Below are positions 15,230 to 23,274 of a stretch of 64,000 bases of DNA, piece after piece. Both the position numbers and the translations under genes were made by a program. How positions within the stretch are numbered: position 1 is the first letter of the stretch; each line of letters opens with the position of its first letter. Source of the stretch: an uncultured bacterium. Lineage in GTDB: Bacteria > Elusimicrobiota > Elusimicrobia > Elusimicrobiales > Elusimicrobiaceae. The stretch is from NCBI GenBank assembly GCA_949298795.1, contig CASFXV010000002.1:62001-126000 (forward strand). The letters run 5' to 3'. The notes under the pieces were generated by a model. The model made no database searches and was not told the origin of the DNA. It was given only the letters and a program-made list of their open reading frames with translations.

Positions 15230-17464
15230 TTAAAGGCTTTTTAGAAATGCCTCCGGGGGAAGCGGGTCTCCCCATAAAGAGCCGGAAACAAAACGGATGT
15301 CGTTTTGTTTTAAGAACTCTGCCTGTTTGGCGGTAGTCACGCCGTCAAACTCAAGCCCGGCGCCCAAAGCAGAAGCCAAATATTTAAAAGAATCAAACAT
15401 TTGTTTCATGCGCGTTAAATCTTGGGTATCGGGTACCGCCACCACCTGCACCTTAAGCCACTGTGCTTTTACTTTAGCCAAAAATTGAATGGCGGAAAGT
15501 CCCTCCCCAAAACGGCTTACCCCAATCACAAAACCTTCTTTTTGCAAACGGGTGCCCAAATCAATTAAGTCATTAATGCTGTGCTCCATAGAATTTTGGG
15601 AAAGGTCCAGTTCCAAATCCGCCGGGTTTACTTTATAACTGTCCGCCAATTTCTTTAATGCGGACGAGAAATACGGATTATATATATGCAGCGGGGATAA
15701 AGTAACCGAAAAAGGCCCCTCTTGCCGGCCCTGGGAACGAAGCGTTTTAATCAGCTTAAGCACTTCTTCCACTACAAACATGTCTATGCGGCGGGCAAAA
15801 CCGTTGCGCTCAAAAATAGGGCGGAAGGTGTGCCCATGCAAATCCCCCAGCACCGGGTGTTGCCAAAGCACCCGCGCCGCCGCGCGCACCACACGGCCGG
15901 AAGTTAAATCCCGCACCGGCATAAGCATAAGTTTAAACTCACCGCGGGAAAGGGCTCCTTCCATATCATTTTCCAGGCGTTTTTCCAAATTGGCCTGGGT
16001 GAGCATATCCTCGTTAAAAAAGGCAACCGCTTCTACGCTGTATTTTACGCTGCGGCGCGCCAAAAAAGAACGGTTCACCATTTCCTCTATGGGCATTTGC
16101 TTGTCTTTAATAAGGTACACGCCAAAAGAAAGAAGCAGCCGCAAAGAAGGCGTCTTTTTGCCGGGGGTGGAGAGGATTTCTTCATTTATTAATTCCAACC
16201 GGTTGCGAAGGCTTTGCTCGTCCTGATACTTTAACAACAGCTGGAAGCGGTCCGTTTCCATGCGGGAAAATTCTTCCCCTTCCTTTATATGGCTGGCCAA
16301 TATTTGGGAAATATGCTTTAGCAGTTCATCCCCGCTGCCCGGGCCGTAAATGTTGGATATAATTTTAAAACGGTCTACATCCAGCGTTACAAAAGCATAA
16401 AGTTGCTGCGGGTTGGCTTTTAATAAAGAAGCCAACACTTGCTGCATTTTATTCCAATTAGGCAGACCGGTAACAGGGTCTTCATACGTTGCGCGCTCCA
16501 AGGCAAAACGGTTGGATTTCTGCACCGCCAAAATATAATACAACAATAAAGCAATTAAACCCAGCCCCGCCGCCATAAAAGCAAGCGTCAGCCACACCAA
16601 ACGGGCGGTTTTCACCAAAAGCACTTTTTCCGGAACCAATGAAACCATATACCAATCGTTGATGCCCACCGGCACATAGCTGGCGTACATGCGCCCGCCT
16701 TTGCGCGTGGTAAACAATAAGCTCCCCGTGCGGCCCGCCAGCATATCTTCTTTCATCTTGGAAACGTCTTCTTGGGTATGCCAAGTAAGGTTATCGCGGT
16801 CTGCAAAGATATTGGTAAAGTTTTCAATAGCCGTTTCATGGTTGGCGTTAATGACCTTATCCCCGTTGGAACGCACAATTACATTGTACCCTTGCCCCCC
16901 AAAGCTGTATACGGACAAAATATCCGTATATACGGCAATGGAGCGGGTAGACGCCAAAACGCCTTTTACCTCCCCGTCTTTAAAAACAGGGACCGCCTGC
17001 ACGATAATTTCTTTGCCGTCCGTAGAGTCTTTGCGGCGCTGGGACAGGGCGGCCTTGCCCTGCATGGCTTGTAAAAAGGCCGGCTGGGAAGAGGCGTCCA
17101 TTACAAAACCGTCATTAAATACGGCATATCCGTCCGGGCGGATAAAAGCCATTCTTTTGAACGAATTATTCTTAGTTTCCGCATTCAGCAAATCCATCAT
17201 TTTTTCTTTATCTAAAGAAGTATACCCGGCAATAGCCGTAGCCATGGATTTAAGAGAGTCTTCGTCCCCTTCAATTTGCGTTTGTAAAATTCTTACCCCT
17301 TGGCGGGCGACTTCTTCCAAGCTGGAGCGAACCTCGCTTTCCAACGTGCGCTGAAGCCGGCCCACATACAGCAAACTCATCAAAGCTAAAACAGCTAAAA
17401 AACCCGTTACCGCCAAAAACGGAAGCAAAAACGGATATTTATTTTTCAGTTCTTTAAAGTGCAT
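15230..17464 (-). CDS. Membrane dCache receptor with degenerate GGDEF and EAL domains
   Basis: 744 residues. TM1 about 10-34, periplasmic double-Cache-like sensor about 35-285, TM2 about 288-313, GGDEF fold about 325-485, EAL fold about 490-740. The GGDEF signature is ETDRF (403-407) and the EAL triad is AAR (528-530 within RAAARVLWQHP), so neither cyclase nor phosphodiesterase activity is expected. It is more likely a c-di-GMP or GTP receptor, or a scaffold. The ATG at 17464 is chosen because AGGGGGG sits 3 nt upstream. A TTG at 17479 would overlap the preceding gene. Co-transcribed with the unknown gene ending at 17473. Confidence 0.82.
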   Translation of the reverse strand: MHFKELKNKYPFLLPFLAVTGFLAVLALMSLLYVGRLQRTLESEVRSSLEEVARQGVRILQTQIEGDEDSLKSMATAIAGYTSLDKEKMMDLLNAETKNNSFKRMAFIRPDGYAVFNDGFVMDASSQPAFLQAMQGKAALSQRRKDSTDGKEIIVQAVPVFKDGEVKGVLASTRSIAVYTDILSVYSFGGQGYNVIVRSNGDKVINANHETAIENFTNIFADRDNLTWHTQEDVSKMKEDMLAGRTGSLLFTTRKGGRMYASYVPVGINDWYMVSLVPEKVLLVKTARLVWLTLAFMAAGLGLIALLLYYILAVQKSNRFALERATYEDPVTGLPNWNKMQQVLASLLKANPQQLYAFVTLDVDRFKIISNIYGPGSGDELLKHISQILASHIKEGEEFSRMETDRFQLLLKYQDEQSLRNRLELINEEILSTPGKKTPSLRLLLSFGVYLIKDKQMPIEEMVNRSFLARRSVKYSVEAVAFFNEDMLTQANLEKRLENDMEGALSRGEFKLMLMPVRDLTSGRVVRAAARVLWQHPVLGDLHGHTFRPIFERNGFARRIDMFVVEEVLKLIKTLRSQGRQEGPFSVTLSPLHIYNPYFSSALKKLADSYKVNPADLELDLSQNSMEHSINDLIDLGTRLQKEGFVIGVSRFGEGLSAIQFLAKVKAQWLKVQVVAVPDTQDLTRMKQMFDSFKYLASALGAGLEFDGVTTAKQAEFLKQNDIRFVSGSLWGDPLPPEAFLKSL

Positions 17465-17472
17465 TTTCCCCC

Positions 17473-17979
17473 CTAACAATGCCCCGGGTTATCCTGTCCC
17501 TGCGCGCGAAACGCCCCTACCAGCTGCTGGGAGTAGGCAAACATGGGGTAAAACGGGTTTTGCGTATCACGCGCCTGCGCTTCGGGAAGTTCTTTATAAA
17601 ACAGCCGGTCTTTAGCCACGGCAAATAGCATAACGCTTCCGGGCTGCGCGGCGGGAAGTTGGGTGGATTTTTCCATTTTATCCGTCAGCTTGCTTGCATG
17701 GGCCAGCATACGGGCGGCAATTTCCTGCAGTTTTTCATTGCCGTGCCCGCCAATAACGCCGCCCAAACCGCTTTTGCTGTTGTTTTCAAAATACAGGCTG
17801 CTGTCCCCCAACGAGTTGGTGGCAATTAACAAATATTTTACTTCCTGCCCGTCTTGAACGGGCATTTCCACCCCGGCAATGGATATTTTATCCGGTCCTA
17901 ACTCCATAACGCCTTTTCTGTTTTCCAAATTTTTTACATCCAGCCAAAAACCCCTCATATTCTGATACGCTTTGTTCAT
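17473..17979 (-). CDS. Conserved protein of unknown function, partner of the GGDEF-EAL receptor
   Basis: 168 residues with no recognised family. No signal peptide or membrane segment is evident. It opens with 'NKAYQNMRGFWLDVKNLEN', has a glycine-rich 'SGLGGVIGGHGNE' loop near residue 75 and ends in a Gln/Gly-rich tail. A TTG at 17985 is possible, but ATG at 17979 has GGAG seven nt upstream. The stop lies 8 nt before the next ATG, whose SD overlaps it, so the pair is translationally coupled and probably functions together, perhaps in a signalling output. Confidence 0.6.
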   Translation of the reverse strand: MNKAYQNMRGFWLDVKNLENRKGVMELGPDKISIAGVEMPVQDGQEVKYLLIATNSLGDSSLYFENNSKSGLGGVIGGHGNEKLQEIAARMLAHASKLTDKMEKSTQLPAAQPGSVMLFAVAKDRLFYKELPEAQARDTQNPFYPMFAYSQQLVGAFRAQGQDNPGHC

Positions 17980-18075
17980 ATACAATCTCCTATTGAGCCC
18001 ATAGTATCATTTTATGAGCGGCATTTTCAAAAACAATAACGCATTAGCCGTCTACCCAAAAACAAACACAAAGAG

Positions 18076-18081
18076 TATAAT
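18076..18081 (+). promoter_or_regulatory. -10 box of deoB promoter
   Basis: Perfect TATAAT 28 nt before the deoB ATG, followed by TTAGGAGA as Shine-Dalgarno. No good -35 hexamer is found at 16-18 bp. Confidence 0.5.
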
Positions 18082-18108
18082 AAAAGAAAGTTTTTTAGGA
18101 GACATCTT

Positions 18109-19317
18109 ATGAACAAAACAGGCAAAGCGGTTATTTTAATGATGGACTCTTTTGGTATAGGCGGGGCGGAAGACGCCGCCAAATTTAACGACGCAGGCGC
18201 CAACACCCTGGGACACATTATCCAAACCCGCAAGAAATTAAATATTCCCAACTTAACCGCTTTGGGCCTGCTGCAGGCGGCAGAAGATTCTTGCGCAATA
18301 AAATTACAACCCGGCCCGCAGTCCCCCGCCTGCATACAAATGCCCTCCAAATACGGTTTTATGAAAGAAATCAGCCGCGGGAAAGACACTTCCTCCGGTC
18401 ATTGGGAAATGGCCGGCTGCCCCGTACAGTTTGACTGGGGTTACTTTCCGCCGCAGTATCCTTCTTTTCCGCAGGAACTGGTAGATAAAATATGCCAAGA
18501 AGCCGGCCTGCCCGGTATTTTGGGCAATAAAGCCGCCTCCGGCACCGCTATTATTGAAGAATTGGGCTTAGAACACATAAAAACCGGCAAACCTATTTGC
18601 TACACTTCGGCGGACAGCGTTTTTCAAATCGCCGCGCATGAAAAACATTTTGGGCTGGAGCGTTTGTACAAAGTGTGTGAAATTGCCTTTAAACACATTA
18701 AACCCTATCATATCGCCCGCGTAATTGCGCGCCCTTTTGAAGGGGACGCGCCCTCTACGTTTAAACGCACCAAAAACCGCCACGATTATTCCGTCACTCC
18801 TCCTAACCCCACTCTGTTGGACGCATTAAAAAACGCCGGGGGAGAGGTAATATCCGTAGGTAAAATTGCCGATATTTTTGCCAAGCAAGGCATTACCCAA
18901 GCCATAAAAGCCAGCGGGCTGGAAGAATTGTGGAACGCCACTTTGCAAGCTTTTAAAGAAGCCCAACCCGGCAGCTTAATATTTACTAATTTTGTAGATT
19001 TTGACATGACCTGGGGCCACCGGCGCGATACCGAAGGCTACGCCCAAGGGCTGGAATATTTTGACCAGCGCCTGCCGGAGCTGGCCGCCCTAATGGGACC
19101 GCAGGACATTGCGTTTATCACGGCGGACCACGGGTGCGACCCCACTTACCAAGGGACCGACCACACCCGCGAGCATGTACCCGTTATTTTATTTGGCCCG
19201 CAGGTAACCCCCAAAAATATAGGCGCGCGCGAAACATACGCGGACTTAGGACAAACCGCCGCAGAATTTTTTGGTCTTGCGCCGCTGCCGTTTGGAAAGA
19301 GCTTTCTGCACGAGTAA
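18109..19317 (+). CDS. deoB: Phosphopentomutase
   Basis: Alkaline-phosphatase-superfamily mutase that interconverts (deoxy)ribose 1-phosphate and 5-phosphate for nucleoside salvage. It starts 'MMDSFGIGGAEDAAKFNDAGANT' in the DeoB pattern, has the 'GKDTSSGHWEMAG' phosphothreonine region near residue 90, and ends with metal-binding 'FITADHGCDPTYQGTDHTREHVP'. Length of 402 is typical. It is monocistronic, with its own -10 box, AGGAG SD and a terminator at 19361-19385. Ribose 5-phosphate made here could feed PRPP supply. Confidence 0.95.
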   Translation: MNKTGKAVILMMDSFGIGGAEDAAKFNDAGANTLGHIIQTRKKLNIPNLTALGLLQAAEDSCAIKLQPGPQSPACIQMPSKYGFMKEISRGKDTSSGHWEMAGCPVQFDWGYFPPQYPSFPQELVDKICQEAGLPGILGNKAASGTAIIEELGLEHIKTGKPICYTSADSVFQIAAHEKHFGLERLYKVCEIAFKHIKPYHIARVIARPFEGDAPSTFKRTKNRHDYSVTPPNPTLLDALKNAGGEVISVGKIADIFAKQGITQAIKASGLEELWNATLQAFKEAQPGSLIFTNFVDFDMTWGHRRDTEGYAQGLEYFDQRLPELAALMGPQDIAFITADHGCDPTYQGTDHTREHVPVILFGPQVTPKNIGARETYADLGQTAAEFFGLAPLPFGKSFLHE

Positions 19318-19360
19318 CAAACTCCCCGCCCCGGGCGGGCCGCTTTAAAAACAAATAAAA

Positions 19361-19385
19361 ACCCCGGGGCACCCCGGGGTTTTTT
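19361..19385. terminator. Bidirectional terminator after deoB
   Basis: ACCCCGG / CCGGGGT stem with A run on the left and T run on the right. It can end deoB (plus) and the Trx-CcdA gene (minus, ending 19398). Confidence 0.85.
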
Positions 19386-19397
19386 GATGGGGAACAT

Positions 19398-20822
19398 TTA
19401 CCAATTTTTCAACAATAACACCAAAAGCGCCGCAAACACCCCGCATAACAATAGTTTGGCCAAACCCAAGTGTTTTTTAAGCCAACCGCTAAACGTGGCG
19501 GACTCATACCCCGCCAAGGCCAACATAAACACCAGCACCAGCGGCACAATAAACATCAAATTGTATACCAGTAAAAATTCCGCCGCGCGCCAAAAATTAT
19601 CCCCGGCTTCTTTCAGCACCACCACAATGGTGGGCAAATAAACCTGCCCCGTGCATACCGCCTCCACCAAAGACACCACAAACCCCACTATCAAAGCCGC
19701 CGCCCCCAGCCGCCAAACGCTTTTATTGCGGTCTTTTAAAAAAGCGTGCATTACTTTATGAATAAAGGTTTTGTACTTAACCGGCAGCTGTAAAATAATG
19801 CCGGAGGCGTCTTTGGTGCGGCAGTAATGCCAGCAGTCATACGCGCTTAACAACAAGAAAGCCGCGCACAAAAGAACCGTTATCATCTTAAGGCCCCACA
19901 TCACATAATAAAATCCCTGCATGGCGTATAAGAATTTAAACGCACCCAGCCCAAGCAACACATACGCAATAAAAACAGCCGCACAATAGGCCGCGCCTAC
20001 GGCAATAATTTCCCGCTTTTCATATTTATAAACGGAAAGAAAAGAAATAAAAAAAACAATCACCGCAAAGGCGCACGGGTTAATCCCGTCCACCAGCCCC
20101 GCGCCGGCAATCATCCAAAAAGTAAGTTGGTTAAAAACGTCTTGGTGGGTGGGCTGTGGTTTGGCCAGTTCGGGTTCTTGCCCGGAAGCGGGCAAAGCGG
20201 TTTTTGGGGAAACCTCTTCTTTTGCGCTTGGGCTGAGCGGTAAGACTGCTTCAGACTGGCCGTCTGTTTCTTTCGCCGGGGATTGGGCTTTCTGCTGTTT
20301 TACGGCGGGAACGGACGGCTCTTTAGGCTGAGAAACAGCTGTATTGGCCGGGGCGGGGTTTTCTTTTCCAAGAGGATTTGTTTTTACTTGCGCCACCCCT
20401 TCAGCAAGCAGTTCCGCGGGAATTTGCACCCGGGTGTTTTCTTTGTTCATTAACGCTTTGGAAACCGCCAAATCCGCCCGGTCTTTAATTTCTGACGGGT
20501 AGCCCATTAAAAATTCTTCCCCTATCACCATGGCAGGCGTGCCGCCGCGCTCTATGCCATATTCCCGCATGGCGTTAAGGAAAGCCAAATTATATTTTGT
20601 CACGTCTACCCGTACAAATTCTATGCGGGAGGCGTTGCGGCTTAAAAACCCGTCTAAAAATTCTTTTTCCATGTGGCGGCAATGCAAACAATAAGGAGAC
20701 CCAAAATACACCACCCGTATTTTGGGGGCAGACTCCGTTTGCCCTTGGGCAAAAACCGGTAAAAACAAAACCAGCAGTAAACCAAACAGAACCATACATT
20801 TTTTAATCATAGTTTTTAACAT
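19398..20822 (-). CDS. Secreted thioredoxin-fold / CcdA-DsbD-like transmembrane fusion
   Basis: 474 residues (470 from the second ATG at 20810). Order: signal peptide to about residue 27; thioredoxin fold with the redox pair CLHC near 45-48 and a cis-Pro 'GGTPAMVIG'; a long Pro/Ala/Lys/Glu linker about 135-225; then a CcdA-like domain with about seven TM helices. That domain carries the two conserved Cys sites 'DGINPCAF' and '[11 protein letters not shown]'. It would carry electrons from cytoplasmic thioredoxin through the membrane to the periplasmic Trx domain, like DsbD with domains re-ordered. Last gene of an ECF sigma operon; its 5' end overlaps the preceding stop. Confidence 0.85.
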   Translation of the reverse strand: MLKTMIKKCMVLFGLLLVLFLPVFAQGQTESAPKIRVVYFGSPYCLHCRHMEKEFLDGFLSRNASRIEFVRVDVTKYNLAFLNAMREYGIERGGTPAMVIGEEFLMGYPSEIKDRADLAVSKALMNKENTRVQIPAELLAEGVAQVKTNPLGKENPAPANTAVSQPKEPSVPAVKQQKAQSPAKETDGQSEAVLPLSPSAKEEVSPKTALPASGQEPELAKPQPTHQDVFNQLTFWMIAGAGLVDGINPCAFAVIVFFISFLSVYKYEKREIIAVGAAYCAAVFIAYVLLGLGAFKFLYAMQGFYYVMWGLKMITVLLCAAFLLLSAYDCWHYCRTKDASGIILQLPVKYKTFIHKVMHAFLKDRNKSVWRLGAAALIVGFVVSLVEAVCTGQVYLPTIVVVLKEAGDNFWRAAEFLLVYNLMFIVPLVLVFMLALAGYESATFSGWLKKHLGLAKLLLCGVFAALLVLLLKNW

Positions 20823-21295
20823 TCCTCACAAAAATCATAAAAAGACGGGGCGGACGGATACGTCCCTCCCGCGCATTTTTGCGCGTGCGGCGGCGTTTGC
20901 CGGCAATAGGAGAAAGAAGCCTCTTCCTGCAAAAAAAGCGTTTCCTGCGCGGGGGCGCCGCCCGCCGGGCGGTGTTTCCAACAATGGCAGCCGGACGGGT
21001 GAGAATTCTCTCTGTCCAACACACACACCCATACGGCCTCCTGCCCCGGGGGTTGCCCGGAAGAGGAAAAATTGCTCCCGTATGGGGCGCGCACGGCGCG
21101 GGCGGAAAACACGGCCGAAGCGCCCATCCCCGCCGCAAAAAACAGCGCGCATATTCCCCAGGCGGCCGCCGTGCGCCAAAGCGGCATTCTAACGGCGGGA
21201 GCGTGTATGCGTTGCCAAACACGTTCCTGCGCCGCGCCGGACGCGTCAAAATCCAACCGGGAATACTTCCTTAAAAAATCTTCTTGCCTGTTCAT
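20816..21295 (-). CDS. Cys-rich single-pass membrane protein, candidate anti-sigma factor
   Basis: 159 residues: a 40-residue N-terminal region with acidic and basic residues, one TM helix about 44-64, and an extracytoplasmic tail containing seven cysteines (including CHC and CEEC) plus one Cys in the TM. The ATG overlaps the sigma factor stop (ATGA, 21292-21295), the normal arrangement for a cognate anti-sigma factor. No classical zinc HxxxCxxC anti-sigma motif is seen, so the role rests on context. Several GC-rich overlapping frames exist in this stretch. This one is chosen for the overlap, the TM and the fit to the downstream gene. Confidence 0.6.
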   Translation of the reverse strand: MNRQEDFLRKYSRLDFDASGAAQERVWQRIHAPAVRMPLWRTAAAWGICALFFAAGMGASAVFSARAVRAPYGSNFSSSGQPPGQEAVWVCVLDRENSHPSGCHCWKHRPAGGAPAQETLFLQEEASFSYCRQTPPHAQKCAGGTYPSAPSFYDFCEEC

Positions 21296-21777
21296 ACATT
21301 CATCTCCTTGCGCAGCTTGGCGATACTGCGGTGCAAAATGGTACCCACATTGCTTTCACTCAGCCCGGTCTGGCGGGCGATTTCCCGGTTGTTCATGCCG
21401 GAATAAAATTTTAAGGCAACCAAATCTTTTTCTTTCCGGTTTAATACGGCCATGGCGTTAAGCAAAGCCCGGGTGTCCTCTTGCTGCAAAGCGTCTTCTT
21501 GCGGAAGGGGCAAAAAGGCATTTTCCTCAAACCCGGTTAAAGATAAAAATTTACGTACGTAATACAAGCGGTAATACATATTAATTTCGTTACGGGCAAT
21601 GGTAAATATCCATTGGCGAAACGTACCTTTTTGCGGGTTAAACAAAGCTATTTTTTCATACGCTTTGCGCCAAGTACAGGCGGCCAAATCCTCCGCCAGC
21701 GCACGCTGGCCCACGCGGCATAAAATATAAGCAAACACAGGCTTAAAAAATTCTTGGTATAAAGAGGCAAAATTCAT
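21292..21777 (-). CDS. ECF-family RNA polymerase sigma factor
   Basis: 161 residues with the sigma-2 region ('ALAEDLAACTWRKAYEKI', then 'GTFRQWIFTIARNEINMYYR') and sigma-4 ('LNRKEKDLVALKFYSGMNNREIARQTGLSESNVGTILHRSIAKLR'-like HTH, residues about 112-158). It probably directs a small regulon for envelope redox or disulfide stress, judging from the Cys-rich partner and Trx-CcdA fusion downstream. AGGA lies before the ATG. A GGAAA about 65 nt upstream could be an autoregulated -35, but I cannot define a matching -10. Confidence 0.88.
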   Translation of the reverse strand: MNFASLYQEFFKPVFAYILCRVGQRALAEDLAACTWRKAYEKIALFNPQKGTFRQWIFTIARNEINMYYRLYYVRKFLSLTGFEENAFLPLPQEDALQQEDTRALLNAMAVLNRKEKDLVALKFYSGMNNREIARQTGLSESNVGTILHRSIAKLRKEMNV

Positions 21778-21842
21778 AACGTCTTCCTACTCATACTATG
21801 CATAAGTGCAAAAAGTATCACAAAATTTCTTTCCAAAACAAA

Positions 21843-21860
21843 CGCCGCTGGCAGGCGGCG
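21843..21860 (-). terminator. Terminator of the flavoprotein gene
   Basis: CGCCGC / GCGGCG hairpin with a 6-nt loop, followed on the minus strand by TTTGTTTT. Confidence 0.7.
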
Positions 21861-21893
21861 TATAGAAGGGCGGTTTGCCTTTGCAAAAACCTT

Positions 21894-22964
21894 TTAACGG
21901 ATAATGGAAATACTTTCCAGGCCGCTTTTCATTATCCATTTACGCAAAAACGGCCAGTACATAAACGGGCATTTAAGCAGCTTAAACCATAATTTCAGCC
22001 GCAGTAAAAACGTCGCGCGCGCATAACGGCGGTGTTCCGCCGGGGAAGGGTTTTCTTCCAATGCAAAGGCCAAACGCAATGCGCTTAGCATGGCGCTGGA
22101 CAGGCCTTCCAAACTGCTGGGGCTGATGAAGCCCGCCGCCTCCCCAATTAAAAAAACGCCGTCTTGGCCCAGGCAAAATTCCCGCCAGCCGGACGGGCGG
22201 AGCACGCGGCAGGCTTCGGTTTTACAAACTTCTCCAAACTTAAAACCGTAATTTTCAAGCGCACTCTTTTGGGCTTCAAAACGTTCGCGGCAATTAGCCG
22301 CGGGGTACGCCCCGCCAAAAATAAAATACCCGTCTTTGGATACGGACCAGGAGTAACAATCGGTTTGGGCCGGGTCAAAAATACAGGAATAAAACGGGCT
22401 TTTATGCGTTTCTTTAAACCATTGCTGCAAGGCAACGTAACTGCGTATTTTATGATGCGGGAAAAACGTGCGGCGCACGATGGAATCGGCCCCGTCCGCC
22501 CCTACAATGCGTTTGGCGCAAACCGTATGGGTTTGCCCGTCCCGCGTATAAGATACGCAAAACAAGCCGTTCGGCCGCCGCTCCAAACGGGCCGCCTGCA
22601 CCCCCGTTTGCACCTGTACATGCGCGGGGATAAGAGACATCAGCCAGCGGTCAAACTGTTGGCGGTCCATATTTACGTAAAAACGCTGGTAATGGCGGCA
22701 CAGTCCGGTTGCCAAATCCAGCGTGCGCACGGCAAAAAGCTGCGGGTCCACTAAAATAGATTTGGGCAAAGTTAAATCAAAGCGGGCCAGCGTTTTTTGC
22801 GCGTCCGGCGCCAACAGGCCGCCGCAGGGTTTTGCAAAGCCGCCGGGCTGAAAAGTTTTTTTATCCAAACACAATACTTTTTTTCCGGGCAGCAACCGCG
22901 CCAGCGTGCTGCCGGCCGGCCCTAACCCGATAACGACCACATCAAAAAGAGTGTCTGTTGGCAT
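21894..22964 (-). CDS. FAD-dependent oxidoreductase, geranylgeranyl reductase family
   Basis: 356 residues. N-terminal Rossmann motif GLGPAGS (13-19), a 'CGGLLAPDA' substrate-side segment, 'GADGADSIVRR' and the C-terminal FAD motif 'LIGEAAGFISPSSLEGLS'. The family reduces isoprenoid double bonds (for example in menaquinone or lipid chains) or acts as a general flavin monooxygenase-like enzyme. The true substrate is unknown here. It lies 32 bp after csoR on the same strand and ends at a terminator, so it may be part of the copper operon transcript. A link to copper (for example quinone protection) is speculation. Confidence 0.8.
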   Translation of the reverse strand: MPTDTLFDVVVIGLGPAGSTLARLLPGKKVLCLDKKTFQPGGFAKPCGGLLAPDAQKTLARFDLTLPKSILVDPQLFAVRTLDLATGLCRHYQRFYVNMDRQQFDRWLMSLIPAHVQVQTGVQAARLERRPNGLFCVSYTRDGQTHTVCAKRIVGADGADSIVRRTFFPHHKIRSYVALQQWFKETHKSPFYSCIFDPAQTDCYSWSVSKDGYFIFGGAYPAANCRERFEAQKSALENYGFKFGEVCKTEACRVLRPSGWREFCLGQDGVFLIGEAAGFISPSSLEGLSSAMLSALRLAFALEENPSPAEHRRYARATFLLRLKLWFKLLKCPFMYWPFLRKWIMKSGLESISIIR

Positions 22965-22996
22965 TTTGTTTTTACTACCCTACTGGTAAAGGAATA

Positions 22997-23266
22997 TTAT
23001 TTGGATATTTTATCAATTATATCCACCATTTCGGCCGCTTTTTGACGGGCCTCTTTCCCACCGGAGCCAAAGGCCCCCGCCACGCAATGCCCCAAATGGG
23101 CGCGGAGCACCTCGCAATGGGCGCGGCGCAAAACGGCTTGGGCCGCCAACAGCTGGTTGACGATATCAATGCAGTAGCGGTCCTCCTCCACCATTTTCAG
23201 TACGCCTTCCACCTGTCCGCGGGCGGTTTTTAATAAACGCGTAATTTTTTTATGGTCTGCCTGCAT
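22997..23266 (-). CDS. csoR: Copper-sensing transcriptional repressor CsoR
   Basis: 89-residue all-helical DUF156 repressor. The Cu(I) ligands C32, H57 and C61 have the exact spacing of Mycobacterium CsoR (C36-H61-C65), separating it from nickel RcnR and formaldehyde FrmR proteins. It is encoded 8 bp after copA, with AGGAG in that gap. It should repress the copA-csoR operon through the palindrome at 25787-25808 and release DNA on binding Cu(I). Confidence 0.92.
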   Translation of the reverse strand: MQADHKKITRLLKTARGQVEGVLKMVEEDRYCIDIVNQLLAAQAVLRRAHCEVLRAHLGHCVAGAFGSGGKEARQKAAEMVDIIDKISK

Positions 23267-23274
23267 AATTTCTC

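Noticed and set aside
20722-21249. Several overlapping GC-rich frames on both strands, including an Arg-rich 148-codon frame
   Set aside because: Only the 20816-21295 frame has a TM segment, ATGA overlap with the sigma gene and correct junction with the downstream gene.
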